Counted from the stretch's first letter, positions 53,681 to 64,000 are shown. The stretch is DNA of 64,000 bases from Cladophialophora immunda (GCF_000835495.1 NW_015622543.1:4886619-4950618), one strand, 5' to 3'. Notes: generated by a model from the sequence alone, not told the origin. Numbers and translations are program-made.

Positions 53681-54747
53681 TCATTGTCTGTTTCTAGCGT
53701 TGTTGCTGCCCCTGGCCTTCGTGGTCACCTTGCTGGTAACCTTGGTGAGCGTGTTTTCCTTGTCCGATTCTCGACGCACATGCCGGTTCTTTCGGCGCTT
53801 CTCGATCAAATTCTTGTCATCCGACGGGTCGGCATCATTGGCATCATTCTGTGGTTGTCAGCGCCTGTGGTCAAGAGAGCCTTGCTTTGGATCACTAACT
53901 TTTTTGCATTTGGCAAGTTGGCTGTCGCTGCGACCATCGGCTGAATTGCTCTTGGAGCCTTCATTTGCCTTCTCGTCAACGGCTTCCTCTGGCAAACTGT
54001 TTTTGCTGGAACATCGGCGTTTAGGCCTGGGGAGCAAGTCTTCCTCATCGTCCGAATCGATGATTATCGGTCTGTGCCGCCCTTCGCCATGAAAGATTCT
54101 TGTGCCACCAGTGGCATCAACGTTCACCTGACCATGTTAGGCACCATGATATACACACGGAGTCACTGCTTTCATCTTCACTCACGGTCTGTCCGTTATC
54201 ACTGTTGATGGCCGTCGACTAAGAGATGCTAGATCGAGAAACAGACTGTCTGCGACCGGCGGCTCCCACTTGATCGACGGCGTGGCGCTTTCTCTTCCCG
54301 AGAGGCGTGATTGCCGCCCGGGTCACGATGCTTCGAGCCTTTCTTTCGGCCTTGAGGACTTGCACTTGAGCTTGGCGCTCAGCTTCCTCCGCTCTCTTGC
54401 GAGCAAAATGCTCTTTGTTGTCCGCCTCGACTCGCGCGATTCTCTCTTCCTTGGCTTTTTCCGAAGCCGCCTTCTGGCGTGCTTCCTCGAATGTCTCCTT
54501 CACAGCGCGCCGAATTTTGTACGTACGCCGCAGAAGGCGCCAGGGGACGGTTCTGGGCATCGACCTCGTCGAGAGGGCCGAAGAATTTGACGCTACTCAT
54601 GTCAATGTATGGTGTGAACCCTTTAGCAGGGACCTTGCCGTCGTTGGATGCGTTGGCCTTGGCGAATGCTTCGGCCTTTGCGTGGGTGAAGGGCTTGGCC
54701 GACAAGGGGATGAGACTCTGGTTTTGGCGTGAAAAGTGGTTGTCCAT
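53681..54747 (-). CDS. Reconstructed multi-exon charged nuclear-type protein
   Basis: Proposed exons 54747-54523, 54473-54270, 54218-54186, 54127-53900 and 53848-53681 (introns 49, 51, 58, 51 nt) read as one frame of 285 residues. N-terminus: SRQNQSLIPLSAKPFTHAKA and VKFFGPLDEVDAQNRP. Then a helical Glu/Lys/Arg stretch (KAASEKAKEERIARVEADNK, FARKRAEEAERQAQ) and GKRKRHAVDQ, then STAINSDNGQT-VNVDATGG across the 33-nt exon, RPIIIDSDDEEDLLPRPKRR, and a Lys/Arg-rich end (KNLIEKRRKNRHVRRES ... ARNRQ). The acidic SDDEED next to PKRR and the basic tail suggest a nuclear protein. Family not recognised. The first junction is doubtful because another frame across it is also helix-like (see findings). 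Confidence 0.5.
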
Positions 54748-55854
54748 GGTGACTAGGAGAGGAGGTGTGTAGGTAGACTTTGGGAACATGGTGGTGAGGG
54801 CGGAGGTGGATAGAGCGCGACCGATAGAAGCAAGTGTGGTGAGTAAGTTTATGGATGATTATGTTGATATTTAGATACCAGGGCGAAAGTTGGGATTGAT
54901 TCAAGATTTGAAGGGGGTAGGAAGGTGGAAGGAGTTCGACGGGAAATAAATAGGACAAGGGGAGCGGTCAACGCGAGGCCGTTCACATTCACTAGGTGCT
55001 ATAGGTAGTGAATTCATAGAGGTCGTGTCAATTGCTATTGAATGCAATACGTGGAGTGATGGGATTGTGTCGTGGCAGGAAAAGACAGTTGTGAAGACAG
55101 TGGAATTCACATATACAATGGCTATCTGTGTCCGCCCATTCACTTCTCTGCCTTTCGCATAGAACTAGCAGTCAGTTGTATGTATCACGTAGCATCGCCT
55201 GAGCACCTCCATCTGTGATGCGCATAGAGCCCTTCTGATCGCCAGTATCCTCCTTCATACCGATTCCGTCGCGCAAGTCGGCCGTGTTCACATAAAACAT
55301 TCATATCAGGTCTCTGTGCCGTGAGACAGTGTTCCATAGCTATTCTTCCCTCCTGGCCGCTCGCACTGGTTCTCGCGTCGACCACCTCCAATAAACCGTC
55401 GAACGTGGATGGACATGAGAGCCGTAAGCGGCACTGTCGTGGATATTTTCGATGCGTCCGAAGCGGCCACTGACCACTGAGTATGGTTGTTGGTTGGGCT
55501 ATAACTGCTGACGAGTCTACTCCCACCTCGCGAACGTTGCAAGCAGCGAACGCCGATTTGTCATTGACAAGTAGGCAAACAATTCTGTTCAAGCGTGTCG
55601 TTTTCTGTGCTGGTGTGTGTCTTTTCTGGGTGTCGATCAAGACGTTGTAGCCGGTGTCCTTATTGTATGGACAATTCTGGTTGTTGAGGCTGGGTGGCAG
55701 TGAAGTTGAGGTCTGTTTCTGGATGGTGGGGTCCGAAGTGGTGCAATTCGTTGTTGTTGGCGGTTGTGGTGAGTGGTGAGTTAAGCTTGTGGGTTGCTTA
55801 CTTGACGTCTTATCTTAGAGGTCAGGCTTGTGTTGGATGTTCCAGGGCGCAGCA
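54748..55854. other. Intergenic, 1.1 kb
   Basis: Upstream of the charged-protein gene and left of the hexamer repeat. Small frames lack motifs. Presumed promoter; no site verified. Confidence 0.4.
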
Positions 55855-56079
55855 GTTGGTGTTGGTGTTGGTGTTGGTGTTGGTGTTGGTGTTGGTGTTG
55901 GTGTTGGTGTTGGNNNNNNNNNNNNNNNNNNNNNNNNNNNNNNNNNNNNNNNNNNNNNNNNNNNNNNNNNNNNNNNNNNNNNNNNNNNNNNNNNNNNNNN
56001 NNNNNNNNNNNNNGTTGGTGTTGGTGTTGGTGTTGGTGTTGGTGTTGGTGTTGGTGTTGGTGTTGGTGTTGGCGCTGGT
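55855..56079. repeat. (GTTGGT)n hexamer satellite, interrupted by assembly gap
   Basis: Perfect GTTGGT units on both sides of the N block (about 10 units on the left, about 10 on the right before degenerating to GGCGCTGG). Any frame gives a dipeptide repeat (Val-Gly, Leu-Val or Cys-Trp; Pro-Thr on the minus strand), and these frames are artefacts. It lies about 30 bp beyond the stop of the minus-strand gene at 56108. Confidence 0.95.
55914..56013. other. Assembly gap (100 N)
   Basis: Exactly 100 N, a conventional unknown-length gap, flanked by the same hexamer in the same orientation. The true repeat length is therefore unknown. Confidence 0.98.
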
Positions 56080-56107
56080 CTTCCCACTTCCTTCAATCCT
56101 TACTGTC

Positions 56108-56623
56108 CTAGTTGAACAGCAAGTCGATCTCCTTTTGTCTCTGCTTCTCTGCCTTTCCTTGCTCTATCAAGTCCAACAATGCCTTGGAGCCAGAGTTGTC
56201 GATTGCTCTTGGAGCGATGAGAAACTTGGGGACTGCCATGATTTTGGTGACAGTTCTTGGCTTGTGGCCACGAGCAGATGGGACGGTGTAGATGTCCTTG
56301 TGAGGCCGCATGTTTGCGGAAGGCTCGACAAGGTCGTACAACTTGTCGTTGTCGTTGTCGAGAGTGTTGAGCTTGGTGGCTGTCATGGAACCAAGGGGGC
56401 GTCTTTTTTGAGGCTTGTGGAAGAGGGAAGCCTTTTCACGTCGACGTGGCAGGTACTGCTTGACGACTTTGTTTGGATTTGGGGATGCCGGTTGTTTTGA
56501 GACGGCTTGATTGGGTTTGTGTTGGGTGGTAGCCAGACCTAACTTGGATCGGTTGGCAACAACGTAACTGTGGTTCTTGATGAGCACTTGAGAGCCGTTG
56601 AAAGACATGGTGGTGGTGGCCAT
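56108..56623 (-). CDS. Small basic orphan protein
   Basis: 171 residues from the ATG at 56623 (Met at 56608, MSFNG, is an alternative). No family recognised. It is Lys/Arg/Asn/Pro-rich with few acidic residues: KPNQAVSKQPASPNPNKVVK, YLPRRREKASLFHKPQKRRP, then a mixed region (LNTLDNDNDKLYDLVEPSAN) and a C-terminal helix-like stretch SGSKALLDLIEQGKAEKQRQ. The basic clusters suggest a nuclear or nucleic-acid-associated protein. Its 3' end abuts the hexamer satellite. Divergent from SRS2. Confidence 0.55.
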   Translation of the reverse strand: MATTTMSFNGSQVLIKNHSYVVANRSKLGLATTQHKPNQAVSKQPASPNPNKVVKQYLPRRREKASLFHKPQKRRPLGSMTATKLNTLDNDNDKLYDLVEPSANMRPHKDIYTVPSARGHKPRTVTKIMAVPKFLIAPRAIDNSGSKALLDLIEQGKAEKQRQKEIDLLFN

Positions 56624-57912
56624 GGTGATCAATGAGGATGTAGATGTTATGTGGCGGGAGTGTTCTGGTATGTGTGGTGTTGATTGCTGGTGGCAGAGCA
56701 GGAGACGTCGAGATCAGTGTGTTGTTTCTGTTGTAGCTGATGGTGATTGTGTCGAGTTTGTCGAGTCAAGTGGTAGAGTATCCTGATGAGGTAGAACAGG
56801 AGCACAAGACAGAGGAAGACGGAGTATTTGTACATTTCCCACAGAAGAGCTAGAATGGAACAACTCGAGTTGGCTTACCGTGAAGTTTGGTTCGTGAAGA
56901 ACAATATCTGGATCTAAATGATGGCAGCCAATACAATTCTTCACCTTTGAATGGGAGACTCAGGCATTGTGCCATTAGTCTGAATGCGTTGCCAAAAGAA
57001 AAATCCTATTCAGGCATTTGGCTGGTTCGTGTCTTGTATTCACATCAAAAGGTCTGGCAATGAAGACCAGAATGAGGATACCAGCCACATTTTACCTTGA
57101 TTCACTCACCTGGCGATGGATGACGCGACGATTAGCCCTCTGGCGTGAAGAAACAAAGTTCAAAGGCCATCGGCTGACCATGGCTGCACTGTGATCAAAT
57201 GGTTCAACCAGTATCTTCTGTGTCATATCATGCTTCTCACATGTTCATATAAGGACGTTCTTGAGAAGTGGGTCAAAGGCAGCCTGCCTCGTGGCAGATT
57301 TCGAGAAAGATGTCCAGCGTGTTTCAGGTAGGATGTACCACAGTCTGAGCCATAATGTTCATTCAGATACTTGAAAATCCTTGCTCTTTTTGACGTCGAA
57401 CTAACACTCCCGGGACCTGTGCAACTGTGTCTAGAGTGGATGGCGCTCGTACTCGTCCCTGGTTTGGCGGGCATCGAACGAGTCTCACAGCTAGCAGGGT
57501 ACCCATAATTGATGACAAACTGAATCTCATCAGCTGTCGACTGAACGCAAAGGCGCTGGTGTTGAAAGAGTGTGTAGAGGCTAAAATGTGCTCAGGACAT
57601 GCTCTGTCTGGTTCGTGTTCTACGTGACCGCGAACTCGATGAGTCAACAGGAGGAGGCCAAAGTGGTATCAGAGGGGCCTTCGAGGGTGAACTGCATGGA
57701 TCACCCATAATGAGTGTACAGACCAGCCTTTTCGTAACTCGTTTCTGGTGTACGAGGTGGTTGCTGGCATTCAGAAGTTTGAAGTGCGAATAGTGCCGAA
57801 CGCGTCACGACGATCACCTGATTTCGCGATTGCCAAGACTCTCCAGCTTTGGGTCCGACGCGTTCTTGGTCTGTCCAACGCAGCCTCCCATCCACCGCGA
57901 CATCCATGCGAG
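56624..57912. promoter_or_regulatory. Divergent promoter, orphan / SRS2, 1.29 kb
   Basis: The SRS2 frame is open 55 codons upstream of its first ATG but only from a GTG codon, so this is taken as leader. Other frames are unsupported and no regulatory site was verified. Confidence 0.4.
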
Positions 57913-60900
57913 ATGCAGCTCCTCGTCGGGCTCAATGCCGCTCAGCGGGCTGCGGTGACCTCGCCGGCATCTGTCCTCCAAGTGCTGGCCCCTCCAGGGT
58001 CCGGGAAAACAAAGACATTGACGTGTCGAGTCGCCTACCTCGTTGCGCATTATGGTCATAACCCGCAAAATGTCATCTGTTGCACCTTCACCATCAAAGC
58101 CGCCAGGGAAATGCGGGAAAGGCTGAGAGGCCTTGTCGGCTGTGAACTCGAGTCTAAGTTGGTTCTCGGGACCATCCACTCCATCTGTCGACGTTACCTA
58201 GTCGCATACGGTCACCTCGTTGGGATACCCAAGGGATTTGGGATTGCAGACACTTCAGACAGCAATAGCATAATCAAGCGAATCATCAAGCGTCTCAAAC
58301 TGTCGATAGAACCAAAAACTGCGAGAGCCAGAATTTCGAGCCACAAGGCAAAAGGGAAAACGTTGGAAGACCTTCCAAAGAAACCACCCAAAGAACTCAA
58401 GGACCAAGAGTTCATAACCATTTTCCACGAGTATGAGGAGACATTGGCAACTTCCAAACTACTAGACTACGACGACCTACTCTTGCGATGTGTTGATCTT
58501 CTGCGAGCATACCCAGCTTGCGTGTCCAACATCGAAGCGTTGTTGATCGATGAGTTTCAGGATACCAACATTGTGCAGTTCGAATTGATGAAATTACTGG
58601 CATCGGCAAACAGAAAAATCACCATTGTCGGTGATCCGGACCAGAGCATCTACGGATTTCGATCTGCAGAGATCGAGAATCTACGACGAATGAAAGCCTT
58701 CTACCCCGAGACAGTGGTCATCAATCTGGAGGAAAACTACCGCTCTGCATCGGCCGTGCTGAAACTTGCCCAGGCTGTCATTGAACAAGACACCGACCGT
58801 CCGCAGAAGAAAATGAAAGCGACACACTGCCATGGAAGCCAGCCGGTGCTTCGGCGTCTGCCCAACCCGAATGAGGAGGCCTTGTGGATTGCTAGCGAGA
58901 TCAAGAGGACGATGACCATGACTGGAGGTCTATTTCTGCACTCTGACTTTGCCATTCTCCTTCGATCGGCTTATCTCTCATTACTAATTGAACGAGCGTT
59001 GGCAAACTCCGGCATTCCTTACCGCATGGTCGGTGGTCAACGTTTCTTTGACCGCGTGGAAATCCGGATCATCATCGACTACCTCCGCACTATCAGCCAT
59101 CCTGACAACAATCAGGCCTTTGTTGCCATCATAAACACACCACCACGCAAGATTGGAGACACCTCGGTTGCCGAAATGATCAAGCTTGGGGAAGACCATA
59201 AGCTTTCGCTCTGGGCTGTAGTGCAGAAGGTCCTCACGGGAGATCTGAAGCCCGAAAAGAGGCTTTCGAAGCCTGCAGAACAGGAACTAGGCCGTCTGGT
59301 GGGTCTCATTAGGACCGGCAGACAAAAGATGAATACGGTGCACCCTGCAGCTACGGTCCCCACGAAACTGATCGATTTCGTTGTCGAATCTTTGGATTTT
59401 GAGAATTTTCTGAAGAAGAAATACAAGGATGACCACGAGGATCGACTCGAGAACGTCAAAGAACTTATTACTCATGCCTCTGAGGTTCTGTTACAGAACG
59501 CCACTGAAGAACCTCTAGCGGCTGTAGAGGGCGTGGAACAGGAACTCTCCAATGGTGGCCAGGAAGTCCTGGCTCAGTTTCTGGCGAACATCGTCCTCTC
59601 GACCGATGTTGAGAATGCCGAGGAAGGCAAGGATAAACCTCGCGTCACCATCTCAACCATTCACTCAGCCAAAGGTCTTGAGTGGCCCGTCGTATTCATT
59701 CCAGCTGTCTATGAAGGCTCCATTCCTCATTCCCGGGCTGAGAACACTGATGAAGAACGGCGACTGCTCTACGTCGCCATGACACGAGCTCAGGCTCTTC
59801 TGACAATGACTTTTCCTGTGATGCAATCCCGGGATCAAGCCGAGTCCGTTCTTACTCAATTTCTCCCGCTGAAAATTCACCGTCATCTCTCCCAAGTTGG
59901 TCCACTATTCCATGATCGCGCAATTCAAGATATAGCGAGCATTCTTCGACGGCCTATGCCATCTCAGGAGGATCTAGCAAAGAATCTAGAAGGAATCAAG
60001 GGCGAAGAAAGTCCTGCCGATGACATTTGGCCAGCCGATGGCAGCCGCCGACCTACGCCGATGCTTCCTGGCGTCACGCAAGGCAATACAGAATTCGGCA
60101 GGCCACTGGCAGAGGTCCTTGCTGCTCAAAAACAGCAATCTCGGAGTTATTCGACCTTTTCAAGACCAAATATCACGGCAAACTCTGCTGGCTCTGGATT
60201 AATCACCACCATGACTAATGTCGACGCCTTTTCTTCGTCAAACATGTTGCTGGGCTTTACCACTGCCAGTCATCAGCTCAAAAGCAGCGCCTCTAACCTC
60301 AGGAGATCCTCGTCTGATGTTCTCCCACCTCAGAAAAAGCCGAAACTATCAAAGTCGCTTTCCGGACAGGGAAATATCGGGAGTTTCTTCTCAAGGCCCA
60401 CTTCCCAAGCACCTCAATTGCTGCAATCGACTGTCCGACCGCACATCCCCGGGCTATATAAACACGGAACTCCGGGTCATGAAAGTGCGCTTTCTAACCA
60501 AAGCTGTGAAGATCGAGGTATAGCCACGCGTAGCATCCCCGAGGAGTTGTCTTCGCATGAATTGAACTTCCGGAATGGGATGGTTCAAGGACGTCCTGCA
60601 CCTTCGAAAGAACCAAGCACAAATTCTAAGAATCGGTATGCTGGCTTGTACAGTTCATCACCTCCCCCCATTCCGCCGCAAGACCGGGAATTGCATGTTC
60701 CAGAGGATGCTGCTGGTGGGAATCAGACCCCGAGGGATGCGAACGTTCCAAAGAAAGTGATTGCAGGTGATGCTTCAATCACGTTCACGAATTACACCCT
60801 CACCAAACCTGCGAGTACGATGCACAAGACAACTATGTCTTCGATGGGAAATAGCCGGTCGGCTTCGTCAAGTTTTGCTTCAGGAGTTGTTAGGAAGACA

Positions 60901-60951
60901 CTTGGAGTTAGGCGTACTATGAATGGATGGGAGAATAGGAAGAACCGATGA
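57913..60951 (+). CDS. SRS2: SRS2-type UvrD-family DNA helicase
   Basis: 1012 residues, single exon. A 3'-5' helicase that strips Rad51 and restrains recombination at replication forks. SF1A motifs are complete: Q motif LNAAQRAAVTSP; Walker A APPGSGKTKTL (GSGKT 29-33); Ia CCTFTIKAAREMRERL; II LLIDEFQDTN; III TIVGDPDQSIYGFRSAEIEN; IV ENYRS and FAILLRSAYLS; V VTISTIHSAKGLEWPVVFIP; VI EERRLLYVAMTRAQALL. The insert in the 1B region (KAKGKTLEDLPKKPPKELKD) and the long disordered C-terminus (after ~670) favour Srs2 over a Pcr1/UvrD relative. Residues 819-826 (QGNIGSFF) form a canonical PCNA-interacting box; in budding yeast the equivalent region binds SUMO-PCNA. Start 57913 is placed just before the Q motif. 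Confidence 0.93.
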   Translation: MQLLVGLNAAQRAAVTSPASVLQVLAPPGSGKTKTLTCRVAYLVAHYGHNPQNVICCTFTIKAAREMRERLRGLVGCELESKLVLGTIHSICRRYLVAYGHLVGIPKGFGIADTSDSNSIIKRIIKRLKLSIEPKTARARISSHKAKGKTLEDLPKKPPKELKDQEFITIFHEYEETLATSKLLDYDDLLLRCVDLLRAYPACVSNIEALLIDEFQDTNIVQFELMKLLASANRKITIVGDPDQSIYGFRSAEIENLRRMKAFYPETVVINLEENYRSASAVLKLAQAVIEQDTDRPQKKMKATHCHGSQPVLRRLPNPNEEALWIASEIKRTMTMTGGLFLHSDFAILLRSAYLSLLIERALANSGIPYRMVGGQRFFDRVEIRIIIDYLRTISHPDNNQAFVAIINTPPRKIGDTSVAEMIKLGEDHKLSLWAVVQKVLTGDLKPEKRLSKPAEQELGRLVGLIRTGRQKMNTVHPAATVPTKLIDFVVESLDFENFLKKKYKDDHEDRLENVKELITHASEVLLQNATEEPLAAVEGVEQELSNGGQEVLAQFLANIVLSTDVENAEEGKDKPRVTISTIHSAKGLEWPVVFIPAVYEGSIPHSRAENTDEERRLLYVAMTRAQALLTMTFPVMQSRDQAESVLTQFLPLKIHRHLSQVGPLFHDRAIQDIASILRRPMPSQEDLAKNLEGIKGEESPADDIWPADGSRRPTPMLPGVTQGNTEFGRPLAEVLAAQKQQSRSYSTFSRPNITANSAGSGLITTMTNVDAFSSSNMLLGFTTASHQLKSSASNLRRSSSDVLPPQKKPKLSKSLSGQGNIGSFFSRPTSQAPQLLQSTVRPHIPGLYKHGTPGHESALSNQSCEDRGIATRSIPEELSSHELNFRNGMVQGRPAPSKEPSTNSKNRYAGLYSSSPPPIPPQDRELHVPEDAAGGNQTPRDANVPKKVIAGDASITFTNYTLTKPASTMHKTTMSSMGNSRSASSSFASGVVRKTLGVRRTMNGWENRKNR

Positions 60952-61841
60952 TTTCATGTCCGCGGCCGATTGCTGAGCTTGTGCCAAGTGGTTGTTGGCC
61001 TGATACTTTGACTGTTTGCATGACCATCAACGACATTACGAAGTTATGACCGAGTGGATCGATTGGTTGATGCGTTGAGGATTTCTAAACACATGGGGAT
61101 ATTCTTGACCTCCCGGTCCGTTGGCCAGCATGTCGGGATGCACTACGCCATCCTATACGCACGGAAGGTCATCTTTGCCAAACATGTGCATCCACCGCAA
61201 TATTAGATCAGACTTGGAACACTGTACTACCACATCAACTATCCATAGATGCAATGAATACGAAAAGATACTGAAAGATGCAAGAGTCCTAAGAAATGGT
61301 GCGAGTGCGAGTGCGACCCGTTTCAGGAGAAGAGAAAAGACCACGAAGAAATCGAAAGCGAATGCAAAGCAAAATAGAATTCTGATGTCTGGGATCGTGC
61401 AGCAGTCTTTTCTTCTTTCTCCAAGCGATTGTTTCCAGGGGACCATTAAAACATTTCATCACTCATAAAAAATCTGTCTGGCATCGAAATTGGTGGGTTG
61501 GTTCTTTTCTTCGCTCTCTAGAATGTCATATGTCGAATTGAAAAAAAGAGAATTGCAAACAAACACATGGGCCTCGAGAAGTACCACCCTTTGTCAGAGA
61601 GATAGATACATACACGTCAAGCCGGAAGAAAGGCAGGGAAATATTGAAGAAGAGGGGCGTTTGGCTTGATAGGTCCAACGGCGATGGTGCGAGGTTTGTT
61701 CTCTCCCTACACAAAGAGAATCATGGGGCCTTTTCTCCAATATATTCTCTGTTCCACCGGTCTGCCCATCTCTGGAATAAAATGATCAAGTCATTTGGCA
61801 CCCCAACTCGCTATTTCCTTAAGACATCGCAATATGGTCGT
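60952..61841. other. Convergent intergenic region, 890 bp
   Basis: 3' flanks of SRS2 (+) and the GH16 gene (-). Small frames show no motif. Nothing else supported. Confidence 0.5.
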
Positions 61842-64000
61842 TTACAAAGCGAACATGCCGAGCGCGACAGCTCCAGCGGCAAGCATGGCGGTGAAGGCGT
61901 TCAATGTCGTGCGGCCTGCGGCACCCGTGTACGGGGCAACCCAGGAGCTGGTGCTCGAGGCGGCGGCGCCCCAGGTGCCGTTGCTGGCGATGCTGTAGGG
62001 AGCCACCGGCGTCGCTGACTTGCTGGCCGCCGCGACGGGCGCGGACGACGACGGCACGGGAGCCACGGTCAAGGTGGTGGCGAGGGTCACACTCGGGCTC
62101 ACCCACGCGCCACTACCCGTGCCGGTCGAGGCTGCCGCGACTGGAGACACGGGCTTGCCGCCCCACGATCCCTCCGTCACCGTTGGCGCCAGGGAGACCG
62201 GCTGGCTGCCCCAGGTCCCGCTTGGTGCCGGGGCAGTCGAGGTGGCTGCGACGGGCGACGTGGTTCCGGCGGGTGCTGCGCAGGGCACGCTGGCGACGAT
62301 GGGTGTGCTGAATGGCCATCCGGCCGACGGCGTGAAGGTCTTGGTCGTCATGCAGGCTGTGGGCACTGGTGTCTCAGTGCACCCGCAGTGCGTGGTCGTG
62401 ATGGTAGTGGTCTTGGTGGTAAAACCTGTGGAGCAAGGCTCCGTCCACGTCTCTGTGATTGCCAAAAGTCAGCACACCTTCTCATTTCTGCTTTTTTAGG
62501 GGGCATTAAAGAAGAGAGGAAGGCGGTGAGTTTTGAGACTTACTGGTGATTGTGACGGTCACAACCGAGCCCTCATCACTCCAGTCACCCCAAGTTGTTG
62601 CGGGATCGCTGGGTGTCGTGGTCGAAGTAGTCCAATCTTGCCACTGGAAGCTCGATGAGCTGGACGTGCTGGAACTGACAGAGCTTGTCGTGGGGTCAGA
62701 CCAGTCTTCCCATGTGCTGGTAACAGGATCGGACGTTGTCGTTGGCGCCCAGTCGTTCCACGTGCTGCTGCCGCTGCCGCTCGTGCTGCTGCTGGTGGTA
62801 TTGTAGAAAGGTCCCACGGAGAGGTATCTCGACGAGGTTGTCTGCGGGAGACCAGCAGTGCTGCTGGGGGTTGTGTGTGGTACGTATGGCGTGGTGGTCG
62901 GGACGACGGGGCTGGTGGTTGAAACGACAGGACTAGGAGTCGTGGTTTCCGACGAGCTGCTTGAATGGGTGTACAGGGGTCTCGTTGTGGTGACGAGGGT
63001 GGTTGTGGTTGTACTTGTCGAGGTGGTGGTGACCGGTTGGGATTGATATATCTGGACGTAGTTGACATCCCAGTACGCATCCTTGAAGTCGCCTGGGTTA
63101 CTGCCAACGTAGACAGAGCACTGGCTTTGGCCGGTGCTGGCTGCACACCCGCCGCTGGACCAGGTCGCGTCACCAAAATCACCGCAGAAAGTGGTGTCGA
63201 AGACGATTCTGTTGTCGGCAAAGTTGGCGTCGATGTCGCAGCCTGGCCCGTCGAAGATGGAGGCTGGCAGTCCCCATCCAGAGGGGTCGGGTTTTCCAGA
63301 CGAGATATCCGAGGGGATGGATTTTCGTGCGAAGAACCAGATCTTGATCGCGTCCGACGTCCACTCCATTGCGTAGACGCCGCCACCACCGCCCGGATTG
63401 GCGTTGAAACCCGATCCGTAGCTGGAGGAACTGGTGTCGAAAGCGCCACAGCCCTGCGCATTGGCGCCAGTACTGACGTCGTACTGGCAATTGTTACCGT
63501 TCGAAGTACCGGTCATTTCTAAGGGGCTTTGGGAAATGACGCAGGTGCCGGCGACGTGGGTAGATGTTAGGTCAGTGCCTTGGTTGTTCGCACCCTCGAT
63601 GATGTCGATTTCACCGTCTTGAGGTCATAAAAGTTAGCAACTCTGTCCTTAAAGACATCGGGAAGGGAACTTCGCCTATCCTTTGGCCCTCTCAAGTCGA
63701 AGTCCAAGAGAAGGCATGAGCGAGACTCACTGTACGGCCATGTGCCGGAACCAAGAGTCCAGAATGCCGGCCACACTCCGCAACCGCTGCCATCTTTTGT
63801 TGTTGGCATGTGTTTGATGTCGGCAACAAAGAGACCGTGTGTCCATGACTTGATACTTTCAATCCTGACACTCGGCCGTCCAACGCCGTTGATCCCCGAG
63901 TAAGGTGCGCTGCCGTTGTATGGGTTCTTGTGGTCGACTCTCATCTGGGCCGAGCCGCCGTTGAAAGTGATCAGGCCATCAGCCTCGGCCGTGGCCTCGT
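61842..64000 (-). CDS. GPI-anchored GH16 endo-beta-1,3(4)-glucanase, 5' part outside window
   Basis: Visible exons 64000-63731, 63617-62544 and 62452-61842 (introns 113 and 91 nt) give ~650 residues; the N-terminus lies beyond the right edge. Catalytic domain: GRPSVRIESIKSWTHGLFVA, GCGVWPAFWTLGSGTWPY, and across the first junction NGEIDIIEGANNQG, which is the GH16 nucleophile/acid-base motif E-I-D-I-I-E with both Glu present. Then THVAGTCVISQS, AMEWTSDAIKIWFFARKSIP and SIFDGPGCDIDANFADNRIV. A ~300-residue Ser/Thr-rich tail with cysteines follows (heavy O-glycosylation expected). The C-terminus is hydrophobic (TLNAFTAMLAAGAVALGMFA) after Ala/Gly residues, a GPI-attachment signal. Likely a wall-bound enzyme cleaving beta-1,3/1,4-glucan; the exact substrate is not readable. 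Confidence 0.92.

Noticed and set aside
55694..56500. 268-codon plus-strand frame across the hexamer repeat and gap (and matching Pro-Thr / Cys-Trp frames)
   Set aside because: Runs through N bases and is created by the repeat; it also lies antisense to the basic orphan gene.

Overview
The window is nuclear DNA of a filamentous ascomycete (Pezizomycotina). The evidence is many short introns (about 46-113 nt, GT..AG), roughly 50% GC, genes on both strands with 0.3-3 kb spacers, and a gene set made of fungal orthologues (NMT1, RAD2, CAC2, PPZ1, SET1, TRM112, SRS2, a GPR1/FUN34/YaaH acetate transporter, a fungal Zn-cluster regulator). A Eurotiomycetes/Chaetothyriales-like origin is a guess. Gene models were built by hand-splicing open frames, so exon borders are predictions. 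Two genes are cut by the window edges, and a 100-N assembly gap lies inside a hexamer repeat at about 55.9 kb.

Left part (0-19.6 kb): C-terminal part of a fungal transcription factor (+), mitochondrial ribosomal protein bL36m (+), N-myristoyltransferase (-), an F-box protein (+), then a same-strand run of RAD2/XPG nuclease, CAF-1 subunit CAC2 and PPZ-type phosphatase (-), and the small LSM-fold NatC subunit NAA38 (-).

Middle (19.6-40 kb): a DUF7587-type protein (+), SET1 H3K4 methyltransferase (+), TRM112 (-), a second, diverged DUF7587-like protein (+), and a candidate four-exon membrane protein recovered only by splicing (+, 35.7-36.9 kb). A gene-poor stretch of about 3 kb with simple repeats follows, then the acetate transporter (+).

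Right part (40-64 kb): a MEMO-family protein (-), a small PIP-box protein (+), a RING protein (-), a cytochrome b5-domain membrane protein (+), an ER FKBP isomerase with a KDEL tail (-), a reconstructed multi-exon lysine/arginine-rich protein (-), the (GTTGGT)n repeat with the gap, a basic orphan protein (-), the SRS2 helicase (+), and a GPI-anchored GH16 glucanase running off the right edge (-).

Functional threads: DNA replication, repair and chromatin are strongly represented (RAD2, CAC2, SET1, SRS2, the PIP-box orphan). Three of these proteins carry a textbook Qxx(I)xxFF PCNA-binding motif. NMT1 and a probable substrate, PPZ with an N-terminal MGQQQSKS, lie about 11 kb apart. There is no biosynthetic cluster, transposon, CRISPR array or rRNA, and I found no convincing tRNA. 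The most novel-looking items are the two DUF7587-like proteins, whose conserved blocks resemble an ADP-ribosyltransferase R-S-E layout (intact in one, apparently lost in the other), and the PIP-box orphan.
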